Positions 8,206 to 17,323 of a DNA stretch of 64,000 bases are shown here, piece by piece. The translations under genes and the position numbers were made by a program. The notes below the pieces were generated by a model. It made no database searches, had not been told where the DNA came from, and saw nothing but the letters and a program-made list of their open reading frames with translations. Each line of letters begins with the position of its first letter. Position 1 is the stretch's first letter. The stretch is taken from contig BAIF02000060.1 of NCBI GenBank assembly GCA_000509105.1, positions 59,920 through 123,919 of the forward strand. Reading direction: 5' to 3'. This DNA is from Clostridiales bacterium VE202-21 (GTDB lineage: Bacteria; Bacillota; Clostridia; Lachnospirales; Lachnospiraceae).

Positions 8206-9362
8206 ATGAGTACTTTACTTGTCTGGAAAGAGCAACTGCAAAAAATATATGCGAAGTATTCCACATATATAATGAAAGCATTACAATTTATTTTAGGACT
8301 CTGTGTCTTCGGCCTGATTAATTCCAATATCGGTTTTATGAAGGCGGCATCGTCTATTGTCTGTACTGTGGGGCTTTCCGCAGTCTGTGCATTTCTGCCG
8401 CTGGTCGTGATGGTGATCGCAGCCACGGTGCTGGTACTGCTGCATTTTTATACCTTATCCATGCCCATAGCTCTTGTATCTCTGGCGATCTTTCTGATCA
8501 TGTACATCTTCTATTTCCGGTTTACACCGAAAAAAGCATGGCTTGTGCTGCTGACGCCGGTTGCGTTTGCACTGAAGGTTCCGTTCGTCATTCCGGTTGC
8601 CTTAGCTTACTGGGAACGCCGGTCTGTGTGCTTCCCGTTGCATTTGGGACGATCGTTTACTATATGCTTCACTTCGTGAAGATGTCATCTACCGCCCTCA
8701 AGGGAGGGGATGCAAAAGGCTTGGTGGACAGCCTGATGGTTTTTACAAAACAGTCTCTGACCAATAAGGAGATGTGGGTAATGGTGATTGCAACTGCCGT
8801 CAGTCTTCTGATTGTATATGCCGTACGAACAAGATCCGTTGACCATGCGTGGAAGATCGGATCGGTCGCTGGCGCGATTGCAGGAATTGTCATCGCTGCT
8901 GCGGGGAATATTACACTGGATGTGCATCTGTCATACGTTACAATGGTGGTCAGCGGTGTTGCAGCGATTGTGGTTGGGCTGGTGCTGGAGTTTTTGTTCT
9001 TTTCTGTGAACTATTCCAGAACGGAGCGTATGCAGTTTGAGGATGATGAATATTATTATTATGTAAAAGCCGTTCCGAAAATAGTAGTATCTGCACCTGA
9101 GATGAGTGTGAAGCATATTAATGAAAGACAGGACCAGAGTGAATGGCAGGAATTACAGGACAGTCAGGAGACGGTGCTGATTGATACTTCAAATGTACAG
9201 AGGGCGGCAGGGGAGCCGCATTCGCAAAGGAAGCGCCCGGCGCTAAAGCAGGAAGAACACGCGAAAAAGATAGATCACGCCAGGGCAGCGGACGAGATTC
9301 TGCTGACAAGAAGCCTTACCAAAGAATTGGGTATAAATCTTGAAGATCTGGAAGATAAATAA
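8206..9362 (+). CDS. Polytopic membrane protein, broken by a frameshift near 8605
   Basis: Two overlapping frames form one protein. The first runs from ATG 8206 (MSTLLVWKEQL) with several hydrophobic helices to IPVALA, then changes to unlike sequence and stops at 8679. The second frame continues with LLGTPVCVLPVAFGTIVYYM and runs to 9362. Adding one G after 8604 (TTA-GGC-TTA-CTG) restores PVALGLLGTP and a single protein of about 385 residues. It has eight or so helices and a hydrophilic C-terminal tail of about 100 residues rich in Glu and Gln. It lies between a small membrane gene and cdaA and is probably in their operon. Function unknown; the break is probably a sequence error. Confidence 0.75.
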
Positions 9363-9450
9363 TACCTAAGGGGCACTCGGGGACTCATGTTCTTTGGGCA
9401 TAAGATGAATAAAGGGAGCAGCATTCTTAATTAAGACAGGAGGTGGCAGA

Positions 9451-10323
9451 ATGGAACAGTGGATCAAAACGTTTTTTGACAACTATGTGAGCGACATGTA
9501 CTTTCCGAATGTTCACCTGACAGATATCATAGAGATTATCATTGTATCGATCATCGTCTACGAGATTATGCTGTGGATTAAGAATACAAAGGCATGGATG
9601 CTTTTGAAGGGCATGATCGTCCTCGGCTTGTTTATACTGGTAGCTGCTATATTTCGAATGCATACGATATTGTTCCTTGCCAGAGAGTCGATCAACGTTC
9701 TGGCAATAGCCGCTGTGGTAGTATTTCAGCCGGAGCTGCGGCGGGCGCTGGAAAAGCTGGGGGAGAAAAACCTTCTGAGCAATATCAATCTGTTTGACAG
9801 AAGCAGAGAAAACCAGAGGTTCTCCGATGTAACGCTGGAGAGCCTTGTAAAAGCCTGTTTTGACATGGGGAGTGTATGTACAGGGGCTTTGATTGTAGTA
9901 GAGCAGGCCATTCGTCTTACGGAATATGAGATGACCGGAATCGAGCTGGACTGCAAAGTCTCTTCTCAGGTTCTGCTGAATATATTTGAACATAATACTC
10001 CGCTTCACGACGGAGCTGTAATTATAAGAGGAGACAGAATTACTTCAGCCACATGTTATCTGCCGCTTTCAGATAACATGTCAATCAGCAAAGACCTGGG
10101 GACCAGGCACAGAGCTGCATTGGGAATGAGTGAAGTAAGTGATGCACTGATTATTGTTGTATCCGAAGAGACAGGCCAGGTTTCCGTTGCGATGGGAGGG
10201 CAGCTTGCGAGAGGAGTTACGCCGGAATACCTTGCTACAAGGCTGAACCAAATCCAGTATAGAACTGCGGAAGGCAAGAAATTTACTATACGGAAAGGAC
10301 GGCAGCGGCATGAAGAAATATAA
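9451..10323 (+). CDS. cdaA: CdaA diadenylate cyclase
   Basis: CdaA makes cyclic di-AMP from two ATP at the membrane; c-di-AMP controls potassium uptake, osmotic balance and wall integrity. The 290-residue protein has three N-terminal transmembrane helices (to about residue 85) and a cytoplasmic DAC domain with the catalytic DGA near residue 187 and RHR near residue 219. An AGGAGGTGG site precedes ATG 9451. The end overlaps cdaR by 14 nt, the usual cdaA-cdaR arrangement. glmM, often third in this operon, is absent here; an HPr gene follows instead. Confidence 0.96.
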   Translation: MEQWIKTFFDNYVSDMYFPNVHLTDIIEIIIVSIIVYEIMLWIKNTKAWMLLKGMIVLGLFILVAAIFRMHTILFLARESINVLAIAAVVVFQPELRRALEKLGEKNLLSNINLFDRSRENQRFSDVTLESLVKACFDMGSVCTGALIVVEQAIRLTEYEMTGIELDCKVSSQVLLNIFEHNTPLHDGAVIIRGDRITSATCYLPLSDNMSISKDLGTRHRAALGMSEVSDALIIVVSEETGQVSVAMGGQLARGVTPEYLATRLNQIQYRTAEGKKFTIRKGRQRHEEI

Positions 10324-11605
10324 ATTTACGAACAACCTGGGGCTGAAGATTATGGCACTGGTTTTCGCTGCCCTGTTGTGGCTGATCGTAGTGAATATAG
10401 ATGATCCGGTGGAGACGACGACCTTCCGGAATATTGATGTTACGGTACAGAATACTGAGGTTGTGACAAATGAAGGAAAGACCTATAAGATATTAGACGA
10501 TACACAGAAGGTAAGTGTGGTAGTGCGTGCGAAGAGATCAGTTCTGGCTAAACTGTCCAGCAGCAGTATCATTGCGACGGCGGACATGAGTGAGATGCAG
10601 ATCAGTTCACTGATTCCCATCACAGCAACAGTTCCCGGTTATGAAGGCAAGTATACCGCGGAAGCAACACCAGGCAACCTGAAGGTTAAGATAGAGGATC
10701 AGACAAAGAATCCATTCCCGGTGAATGTCAGCGTGACGGGCATTCCGCGTGACGGGTATGTAGTCGGCAATACGCCGACCAATCCGGCAAAGGTTACCGT
10801 GAGCGGGGCGGAATCACTGGTCAACAGTATTGATAAAGCTGTGGCAAAGGTGGATGTATCGGGATTGTCCAAGACGACAGTACTGCAGGCCGAGCTGACC
10901 TATTATGACAGTAACGGCAATCCGGTAGATAAGAGCCAGTTGAAAGATAACCTGGGGGAGGATGGCATTACCGTCGAGGTGGAGATACTCAATACAAAGA
11001 GCATAGCATTGAATTTCAATGTTATGGGGACTCCGGAAGAAGGGTATGTATACAGCGGCCTTACCAGTGAACCGGAGCGGATTCAGGTCTGCGGTACGGC
11101 GGAGGCCCTGAGCGGGTTCACCGAACTGGACGTACCGGCCTCGGAGATAGACATCAGCGGGGCAACAGGAAAGCTGGAGAAGACGATAGACATAGTGCCA
11201 TATCTGCCGGATGGGATTAAGCTGGTGGACGAGACCGCCAATAATGTTGTAGTCACCGTATCCATAGAGCAGGAAGGAACCCGTACAATTGAGCTTCTCG
11301 CAGAATCTATCCGGGTCATCAATGTACAGGAAAATCTCAGGGTATCCTTTGAGGACAATACCGATATTCAGCTGCAGTTTAAAGGAGCGCAGGAGGCGCT
11401 TGAGAAACTGGATGTGAAAAATGCAGTATATATAGATTTAAAGACCTATACAAAACCAGGGACACACGAAGTACCGGTGAATGTAGATCTGGATATGGAC
11501 GGAGCGAACGGTTCCAATATTGTATTGCTGAAGAACCCAACGGTGAAGGTTACTCTTACTGAGAAAGATGAAAAAGAGGAGCAAAATGTAACAAAGGAAG
11601 AATAA
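10310..11605 (+). CDS. cdaR: CdaR/YbbR-domain regulator of CdaA
   Basis: CdaR is a membrane-anchored extracytoplasmic protein that binds CdaA and modulates its cyclase activity. The 431-residue product begins with one transmembrane anchor (GLKIMALVFAALLWLIVVNI, residues 10-29) and continues with four YbbR-type beta repeats, marked by the recurring (F/L)xVxV-G-P pattern at about residues 40, 135, 225 and 320. The C-terminus is short and acidic. The ATG lies within the cdaA end, indicating coupling. Confidence 0.92.
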   Translation: MKKYKFTNNLGLKIMALVFAALLWLIVVNIDDPVETTTFRNIDVTVQNTEVVTNEGKTYKILDDTQKVSVVVRAKRSVLAKLSSSSIIATADMSEMQISSLIPITATVPGYEGKYTAEATPGNLKVKIEDQTKNPFPVNVSVTGIPRDGYVVGNTPTNPAKVTVSGAESLVNSIDKAVAKVDVSGLSKTTVLQAELTYYDSNGNPVDKSQLKDNLGEDGITVEVEILNTKSIALNFNVMGTPEEGYVYSGLTSEPERIQVCGTAEALSGFTELDVPASEIDISGATGKLEKTIDIVPYLPDGIKLVDETANNVVVTVSIEQEGTRTIELLAESIRVINVQENLRVSFEDNTDIQLQFKGAQEALEKLDVKNAVYIDLKTYTKPGTHEVPVNVDLDMDGANGSNIVLLKNPTVKVTLTEKDEKEEQNVTKEE

Positions 11606-11623
11606 CGGGAGGAGAGAGTTCAC

Positions 11624-11899
11624 ATGGTAAGCGAAAAAGTTACGATAAAGAACCCTACAGGCTTGCATCTCAGGCCGGCAGGCTTGTTCTGCAGAACTGC
11701 CATGCAGTACGGCAGCAAGATTACGGTAGAAAAGAAAACAAAGTCTGAGGATGTCACGGCGAATGCCAAAAGCGTGTTAAGCGTGCTTGGCGCCTGCATT
11801 AAAAGCGGAGATGAGATTCGAATTATCTGTGAAGGAGACGACGAGGAAACCGCACTTCGGGAGATGGTACGTATTGTAGAAGATGGTTTGGGAGAATAG
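11624..11899 (+). CDS. ptsH: HPr phosphocarrier protein
   Basis: HPr carries phosphate from enzyme I to sugar-specific EII proteins and, in Firmicutes, acts as CcpA corepressor when phosphorylated on a serine. The 91-residue protein has the active-site histidine in GLHLRPAG (His15). The regulatory serine is probably in NAKSVLSVLGA near residue 50, a few residues later than usual because the preceding strand region is longer. GGGAGGAG lies before the ATG. It follows cdaR by 18 nt. Enzyme I is not in the window. Confidence 0.92.
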   Translation: MVSEKVTIKNPTGLHLRPAGLFCRTAMQYGSKITVEKKTKSEDVTANAKSVLSVLGACIKSGDEIRIICEGDDEETALREMVRIVEDGLGE

Positions 11900-11937
11900 A
11901 ATACAGCCTGTGAGAAGGCAGGAATAAGGAGAAAAAG

Positions 11938-12852
11938 ATGAGCAAGGCAACATTAGTGATCATGGCGGCAGGAATTGGAAGCAGATTCGGCGGGGGCATT
12001 AAGCAGCTGGAGCCGGTTGGGCCCAATGGTGAGATTATCATGGATTATTCCATCTATGATGCCATGGAGGCAGGATTTGACAAAGTTGTATTTGTAATCA
12101 GACGGGATCTGGAAAAAGACTTTAAGGAAGTGATCGGAAACAGGATCGAGAAGGTAATCGATGTCGATTATGTTTTCCAGGAGGTGGATGATATTCCAGA
12201 GCCATATAAAGAGCGGTTTGCCGGAAGAACAAAGCCATGGGGAACCGGTCAGGCAATTCTCTGCTGTAAGGATGTGGTGGACGCGCCGTTTCTCGTAATC
12301 AATGCGGATGACTATTACGGTAAGCAGGCATTCAAAGAAGGGTTTGAATATCTCACGGCCGAGTCCCGAAGCGATGGCATGGAGATCTGCATGATCAGCT
12401 TTGTGTTAAAAAATACACTGAGCGATAATGGGGCGGTAACCCGGGGTGTGTGCAGCGTGGATGAAAATGGCATGCTCGCAGACATCGAGGAGACCCATAA
12501 CATCGAAAAAGTTGACGGCCGGGCGGTCGTGCAGAAGGAATGCGGCAGCCGGGAGATTGATGTGGAGTCTCCGGTTTCCATGAACATGTGGGGACTGAGG
12601 CCGGACTTCTTCCAGATACTTGCAGATGGTTTTGAAGAGTTTTTGAGTATGACAGATGAGGAGAACCTGAAAGCCGAATACCTCCTTCCAACGATTATAG
12701 GGGAGCTGCTGGGAGAAGGAAAACTGGCCGTGAAGGTGCTGAGGTCCGGGGATAAATGGTTTGGAGTAACTTATAAGGAAGATAAAGATGCTGTGGTTTC
12801 AGCGGTAAGGGGACTTGTTGATGCGGGAGTATATCCGGAGAAGTTATTTTAG
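11938..12852 (+). CDS. Sugar nucleotidyltransferase family protein
   Basis: The N-terminus MAAGIGSRFGGGIKQLEPVG is the signature loop of nucleotidyltransferases that make NDP-sugars from sugar-1-phosphate and NTP. VINADDYYG near residue 122 supplies the metal-binding aspartates. At 304 residues it is slightly longer than RmlA or GalU types, and it lacks a C-terminal left-handed helix. AAGGAGAAAAAG precedes the ATG. It lies between HPr and the polysaccharide locus and could supply an activated sugar to the latter. The base and sugar specificity cannot be told from sequence. Confidence 0.82.
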   Translation: MSKATLVIMAAGIGSRFGGGIKQLEPVGPNGEIIMDYSIYDAMEAGFDKVVFVIRRDLEKDFKEVIGNRIEKVIDVDYVFQEVDDIPEPYKERFAGRTKPWGTGQAILCCKDVVDAPFLVINADDYYGKQAFKEGFEYLTAESRSDGMEICMISFVLKNTLSDNGAVTRGVCSVDENGMLADIEETHNIEKVDGRAVVQKECGSREIDVESPVSMNMWGLRPDFFQILADGFEEFLSMTDEENLKAEYLLPTIIGELLGEGKLAVKVLRSGDKWFGVTYKEDKDAVVSAVRGLVDAGVYPEKLF

Positions 12853-12869
12853 AATTGAGTGAGAAGAAG

Positions 12870-12904
12870 GCATGTGTATCCTAAAAAAGGATACATATGC
12901 CTTT
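12870..12904 (+). terminator. Probable terminator after the nucleotidyltransferase
   Basis: GCATGTGTATCC (12870-12881) pairs with GGATACATATGC (12889-12900) with one mismatch and a 7-nt loop. The following T-run is short (CTTTG), so termination may be partial. Confidence 0.6.
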
Positions 12905-12922
12905 GTGCTTGAAAGTGTTCTA

Positions 12923-12952
12923 TTGACAAGGGCAGGAGAAAGTATATATACT
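12923..12952 (+). promoter_or_regulatory. Sigma-A promoter for the GH25-SLH gene
   Basis: A consensus TTGACA (12923-12928) is followed, 18 bp on, by TATACT (12947-12952). It lies after the terminator and about 40 nt before the next start codon, so it probably starts transcription of the surface locus. Confidence 0.65.
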
Positions 12953-12992
12953 TAGCAGGTGGCAATTGTTTATTACAGAAAGGAGAGGCTAG

Positions 12993-14501
12993 ATGACAAA
13001 GAACATAAGAAGATTAATTGCGGCAGTACTTGGTATTAGTATGATAGCACTTGGAGCGCCAGTCAACGGGACAATCAGTTATGCAGCATCGGAGTATGAA
13101 GATCCGTCAACACAGGATTTTCAGAAAATAGATAACAGTGGTGAACCTTCAGTATATGGCGATCAATCCAAACCAGAAAATGCTGATAATACAGAAAGTG
13201 GTGAAACTCAAACAGATGGCGCAGAAAAACGCGAGAACAGCTGGCGGTATGAGGACGGGAACCTGATTTCGGGAGTAGAGCTATATGCACAACATCCAAA
13301 CGCATGGGAAAAGGTCAACGGTGTCTATGTAAACAGTGTCGGAAATATAATCAAAGGGGCAGTGAAAAAAGGCATTGATGTAAGTGAACATCAGGGAAAA
13401 ATTGATTGGGAAAAGGTGAAGGCAGCTGGTATTGATTTTGCTATACTGCGTTGTGGATATGGTAATGATGAGTCATATCAAGACGATGGTCAGTGGGCGA
13501 GAAATGTATCCGAGTGCGAACGCCTTGGTATACCATATGGAGTATATATCTACTCATATGCGACTAATCTCAATATGGCCAAAAGTGAGGCGGCGCATGT
13601 CCTGCGTCTTTTAAAGGGCCATACCCCTTCATATCCAGTATATCTGGATATGGAAGACCGTACTACCGAAGGTGTCGGAACAAAGATGCTGGGTAGTATA
13701 GCAAAAACATTCTGTGATACAATCTCAAATGCAGGATATAAAACAGGAATCTATGCAAATCTGGACTGGTGGAGCAGACTTCTGACAGATGCTGTATTTA
13801 ATAACAGTTCCTGGTCGAAATGGGTTGCACAATATAACACAACCTGTGATTACGGCGGCAGTTACGATATCTGGCAGTGCACCTCATCGGGAAAAGTAAA
13901 TGGTATCAACGGCAATGTAGATCTTAATTTTTGGATGGATGATACCCTCCCTTTTGAGGATTTAGGCAAAGACTGCTGGTGTTATGACGCGGTTTACTAT
14001 ATGTACTGGAACGGCCTGATGACAGGACTGAATTCCACGACATTCGGCGCATCTGAGAAGGTGAGCAGGGGGCAATTTGTGACGATATTGTATCGAATGT
14101 CAGGATCACCGGAGGTGTCATATTCAACCAGATTTCCGGATGTAAAGAATAATGAGTTTTTTACCGAAGGAGCTTTATGGGCATCTTCGGCAGGGATTAC
14201 GACGGGATATGAGAACGGCTGTTTCGGTCCGGCAGACGAGATTACACGAGAACAGATGGCGGTAATGCTGAACAGATATGCAAAATACCAGGGATATAGC
14301 GTAACGGCCAGCGGCAGCCTGGATCAGTTCCGTGATGGGGGGATGACCAGCCAGTTTGCAATAGAAGCAGTGAGATGGGCTGTTGGGACTGGAATTATCA
14401 GTGGAAATGGAGATGGTTCACTCGCTCCGGGCGGTGCAACTGACCGTGCTGCATGCGCAACGATGTTGATGCGCTACAGAACAGGAATAGAAAAAAGATA
14501 A
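12993..14501 (+). CDS. Secreted GH25 lysozyme with C-terminal SLH domains
   Basis: GH25 enzymes cut the glycan between MurNAc and GlcNAc; SLH domains hold proteins to cell-wall polysaccharide. The 502-residue protein has a signal peptide (basic start, then ISMIALGAPVNG, cleaved near SYA-AS), a low-complexity linker, and a GH25 domain from GIDVSEHQGKIDW (about residue 127) through YPVYLDMED (about 215-222) to VDLNFW near 311. These keep the usual Asp and Glu residues. Three SLH-like repeats follow, each with a GxxxG or ITRE/VSRG motif (residues 315-500). GAAAGGAGAGG precedes the ATG. It opens the polysaccharide locus and probably binds or remodels the same wall polymer. Confidence 0.93.
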   Translation: MTKNIRRLIAAVLGISMIALGAPVNGTISYAASEYEDPSTQDFQKIDNSGEPSVYGDQSKPENADNTESGETQTDGAEKRENSWRYEDGNLISGVELYAQHPNAWEKVNGVYVNSVGNIIKGAVKKGIDVSEHQGKIDWEKVKAAGIDFAILRCGYGNDESYQDDGQWARNVSECERLGIPYGVYIYSYATNLNMAKSEAAHVLRLLKGHTPSYPVYLDMEDRTTEGVGTKMLGSIAKTFCDTISNAGYKTGIYANLDWWSRLLTDAVFNNSSWSKWVAQYNTTCDYGGSYDIWQCTSSGKVNGINGNVDLNFWMDDTLPFEDLGKDCWCYDAVYYMYWNGLMTGLNSTTFGASEKVSRGQFVTILYRMSGSPEVSYSTRFPDVKNNEFFTEGALWASSAGITTGYENGCFGPADEITREQMAVMLNRYAKYQGYSVTASGSLDQFRDGGMTSQFAIEAVRWAVGTGIISGNGDGSLAPGGATDRAACATMLMRYRTGIEKR

Positions 14502-14516
14502 AAGTGAGGATATGTA

Positions 14517-15503
14517 ATGGAAGTTACAATTATCATTCCAAATTATAATGGCAGACATTTTATGGAGCCATGTTTGAAATCTCTGGCCAGGCAAAGCTAT
14601 CAGGATTTCAGGATACTTGTTGTAGACAATTGTTCAACGGACGGAAGCCTGGATTTCATGAGAGAAACATATCCGAACATACAAGTTGAAGCGCTGGATA
14701 AAAATTATGGATTTAGCTATGCTGTGAATCAGGGCATCAAGATGTCTGATACTCCTTATGTAATCCTGCTGAATAATGACACTGTGGTCGAAAAGCATTA
14801 CGTTGAGGAAATGATCAAGGCAATGAAGAGAGATCATAAGATTTTTTCAGTTAGCAGCAAAATGGTCCAACTGTACCATCCTAAACTGATCGATAGTGCA
14901 GGGGATCTGTATACTCTGCTGGGCTGGGGAATCTGCCGCGGGGCCGGCCGGTCTGTGGAGAATTACAGAAAGGTTGATCAGATTTTTTCGGCTTGTGCGG
15001 GAGCTGCAATCTATCGAAAGGCCGTTTTTGATAAAATCGGATACTTTGACGAAAGCCATTTTGCTTATTTGGAAGATGTTGATATGGGATACCGTGCCAA
15101 AATATACGGATATAGGAATACTTACTGCCCGACTGCTCTGGTTCGCCATGTTGGCAGCGGTACAAGCGGATCAAAGTATAACACATTCAAAGTAAAATTA
15201 TCTGCAAGAAACAGCATTTATCTGAATTATAAGAATATGCCCGTATTTCAGCTGGCATTGAACTTTCTGCCGCTGGCAGCGGGGTACGCAATTAAATACT
15301 TGTTTTTCTGCAAAAATGGTTTTGGAAAGGATTACCGTGATGGGATCAGGGAAGGGCTGAAAACATTGAATGGCTGCCACAAAGTGCCCTTCCAATGGAA
15401 ATTCTTTTTTAATTACTGCAGGATAGAATGGGAGCTTTTTGTGAATACATTGGCTTATGCTGCAGACTGGGGAAATAGAAAATTGAAACAGAAGTCTGAA
15501 TAG
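14517..15503 (+). CDS. Family 2 glycosyltransferase
   Basis: GT2 enzymes transfer a sugar from an NDP-sugar to a growing glycan on the inner membrane face. The 328-residue protein starts with VTIIIPNYNG, has the nucleotide-binding DNCSTDGS near residue 40, the metal-binding LLNNDT (DxD-like) near residue 86, and FAYLEDVDMGYR near residue 183, which holds the catalytic-base ED. The C-terminus has a hydrophobic membrane-associated stretch. It resembles rhamnosyltransferase-type GT2 enzymes of wall polymers. GTGAGGATATGTA precedes the ATG. The donor and acceptor are unknown. Confidence 0.88.
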   Translation: MEVTIIIPNYNGRHFMEPCLKSLARQSYQDFRILVVDNCSTDGSLDFMRETYPNIQVEALDKNYGFSYAVNQGIKMSDTPYVILLNNDTVVEKHYVEEMIKAMKRDHKIFSVSSKMVQLYHPKLIDSAGDLYTLLGWGICRGAGRSVENYRKVDQIFSACAGAAIYRKAVFDKIGYFDESHFAYLEDVDMGYRAKIYGYRNTYCPTALVRHVGSGTSGSKYNTFKVKLSARNSIYLNYKNMPVFQLALNFLPLAAGYAIKYLFFCKNGFGKDYRDGIREGLKTLNGCHKVPFQWKFFFNYCRIEWELFVNTLAYAADWGNRKLKQKSE

Positions 15504-15521
15504 GCAATGACAATAGAGTAG

Positions 15522-15561
15522 AATCGGAGTCTGCAGTGGTAAAGCGCTGCAGACTCCGATT
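15522..15561 (+). terminator. Strong hairpin after the glycosyltransferase
   Basis: A perfect 15-bp stem, AATCGGAGTCTGCAG (15522-15536) with its complement at 15547-15561, and a 10-nt loop. Only a short TTTAT follows, so it may be a terminator or an mRNA-stabilising hairpin between two genes of the same locus. Confidence 0.6.
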
Positions 15562-15578
15562 TATCGGGAGAGTTACGG

Positions 15579-17108
15579 ATGAGATTGATTGATTTTTTAA
15601 AGAAAAACAGAACCGTTTTTATCACAGCAGGAGTTCTATCGTTTCTGTGTTTTATCTATATGATTGTAAAGCCGGGAATTTCAATAGACGAAGAAACCTG
15701 GATACAGATTGAGGAACCTTTTACTAAATGGTTTGTCCAGGGAAGATGGGGAATTGATTTATTTAACTATCTCGCCATGGACAATGGGAGGTATGCGCCG
15801 GTATTATGGGATATTCTTGCTATTGCCCTGTGGAATGCAGGAGGAGCGCTGTTCGGATTCACTCTATTTGGTGATAACGCAAAGAAAGTTCCGCTGTTCT
15901 TTTTCCAGGCATACTTTTGTTCACTGCCATTTGTAATGGGGGAAATGTTTTCTTTTTCTATGTTTAGCTTACAAATTGCTTCAGGAATGATATTTACAGC
16001 ATGGGGATTCATGCTGAGTGTTGAGGCGGCCGAAGAGAACGGCAGAAAAAAGTGGATTTATTCCCTGTTGATGCTAATATATGCATTTGCTGTTTATCAG
16101 GCATACACTTGTGTTTATGTGACAGCAGTTGTGGCATATTGTTTGAAAAACTATTTGGAAGGACAGGTCCGGATTGGCAGTAAACTGATAAGATGGGCGG
16201 GAGTGTTTGCAGGAGGCCTTATTGGGTACTATGGAATTTATTTGATTCTTATGAAGCTGTTCGGAGCATCCAGCTATCTCGCAGATAATTATGTGGGATG
16301 GTTTGATGAGGGCGGCATTGGAAAGGCACTATTCATGGCGTTTGCTAACATCGTAAGAGTTTCTTTCGCGATTCCAATTGCCGGGGAGTACATATATGGT
16401 GGTGAAGTGATACGGATTGTTACCACTTTATTTGTGGTTTTTGCCGTGTGGGCTTTCTTTAAAGCGAATTTTGCGCGCAGAAGACTGGGGATTCTGTTTT
16501 ATACGGTGGCATTGGCGGCATCCCCGTTTATATTATATCTGGTTCTTGGCACGTACAAAACGCACGGACGGACACTGCTGGGTCTTGCCCTGTCTGGCGC
16601 GGTTGAGCTCTATCTGATTCTCTCTGTTTTGAAAGCGCCAATGCTGAAGCGGCTGGGGATGATTGGAGGAGCATATCTATTGTTTCTAAACGCGAAAAAT
16701 ATGAATATGCTCTTTTACTCGGCAAATGTTGCTTATGAATATGATAGTAATGTGGCAAACCAGGTGATGTACGACATGAAAAGACAGGGAATAAAATATG
16801 AGGATAAGGCAGTTGTATTCATCGGTATGGAACCCATGGATGAAGTAGGGCTTCAGAAGTCAGATACGGTGGGCAGTTCTATCTTTGAATGGGATGACGG
16901 TAATATCTCCAGAATGTGTAATTTTATGAAAACGGAAGGGTACTGCCTGAATCAGCCGACACCCGGGCAGATAGAACAGGCTCTGGAGATGACGCAGGGA
17001 ATGAAGCCATGGCCGCAGGATAATAGTATAAAAGAAACGCAGGATACCGTAATTATATTTTTTTCTGAGCCCACAGACAAATGGTATAAAGTTAATCTGG
17101 GGCGATAG
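15579..17108 (+). CDS. GtrII-like polytopic glucosyltransferase-domain membrane protein
   Basis: A 509-residue membrane protein with about ten hydrophobic helices. The early periplasmic loop WIQIEEPFTKWFVQGRWG and the overall pattern resemble the GtrII-type membrane glycosyltransferase family, which moves sugars from a lipid-linked donor on the outer face, as in O-antigen glucosylation. A D-E pair in GISIDEETW (about residues 28-36) would be the candidate catalytic acid. The C-terminal about 110 residues are soluble. The gene lies alone between two terminator hairpins in the surface locus, so it may decorate the exported polymer. The family assignment is from memory of the sequence pattern. 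Confidence 0.65.
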   Translation: MRLIDFLKKNRTVFITAGVLSFLCFIYMIVKPGISIDEETWIQIEEPFTKWFVQGRWGIDLFNYLAMDNGRYAPVLWDILAIALWNAGGALFGFTLFGDNAKKVPLFFFQAYFCSLPFVMGEMFSFSMFSLQIASGMIFTAWGFMLSVEAAEENGRKKWIYSLLMLIYAFAVYQAYTCVYVTAVVAYCLKNYLEGQVRIGSKLIRWAGVFAGGLIGYYGIYLILMKLFGASSYLADNYVGWFDEGGIGKALFMAFANIVRVSFAIPIAGEYIYGGEVIRIVTTLFVVFAVWAFFKANFARRRLGILFYTVALAASPFILYLVLGTYKTHGRTLLGLALSGAVELYLILSVLKAPMLKRLGMIGGAYLLFLNAKNMNMLFYSANVAYEYDSNVANQVMYDMKRQGIKYEDKAVVFIGMEPMDEVGLQKSDTVGSSIFEWDDGNISRMCNFMKTEGYCLNQPTPGQIEQALEMTQGMKPWPQDNSIKETQDTVIIFFSEPTDKWYKVNLGR

Positions 17109-17119
17109 CCCCCTTTTTT
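17099..17119 (+). terminator. Rho-independent terminator overlapping the GtrII-like stop codon
   Basis: GGGGC-GATA-GCCCC (17099-17112) followed by C and six Ts. The stop codon TAG (17106-17108) lies inside the loop and stem. Confidence 0.85.
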
Positions 17120-17180
17120 ATGAAAAACTAATAATATTACGGAATTATTAAGCAAATGTTAAAGAACATAGAGATTTCAC

Positions 17181-17209
17181 TTGTCCTTTTACTGAAAATA
17201 TTGTATCAT
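17181..17209 (+). promoter_or_regulatory. Possible promoter in the 240-nt gap before the priming transferase
   Basis: TTGTCC (17181-17186) and TATCAT (17204-17209) are 17 bp apart. This would give a leader of about 140 nt that includes the structured repeat at 17268-17319. A second, closer promoter candidate lies at 17324-17332. Confidence 0.4.
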
Positions 17210-17267
17210 ATAACAGATAATGTACAATCTAATTTGTGAATAAAAATTAGCAATAGTAATGAAACTT

Positions 17268-17319
17268 CGGGATAACCCGTAATACATGCCCTTCGGGCGG
17301 ATCTGCAGTATCGCTGCAG
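17268..17319. repeat. Dispersed structured repeat, copy A
   Basis: Consecutive hairpins: CGGG-ATAA-CCCG (17268-17279), GCCC-TTC-GGGC (within 17288-17298) and CTGCAG-TATCG-CTGCAG (about 17303-17319). The sequence from CCCGTAA to the last stem is nearly the same as copy B at 49254-49297, and the last stem differs by a paired change (A-T pair here, G-C pair there). It sits directly before an extended -10 sequence and the start of the priming transferase gene. Confidence 0.6.
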
Positions 17320-17323
17320 AATA

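Noticed and set aside
8538..9362. Separate gene starting at 8538
   Set aside because: The first about 30 residues of that frame (Cys-rich) are out of frame with the real protein; the sequence after the break continues the gene begun at 8206.
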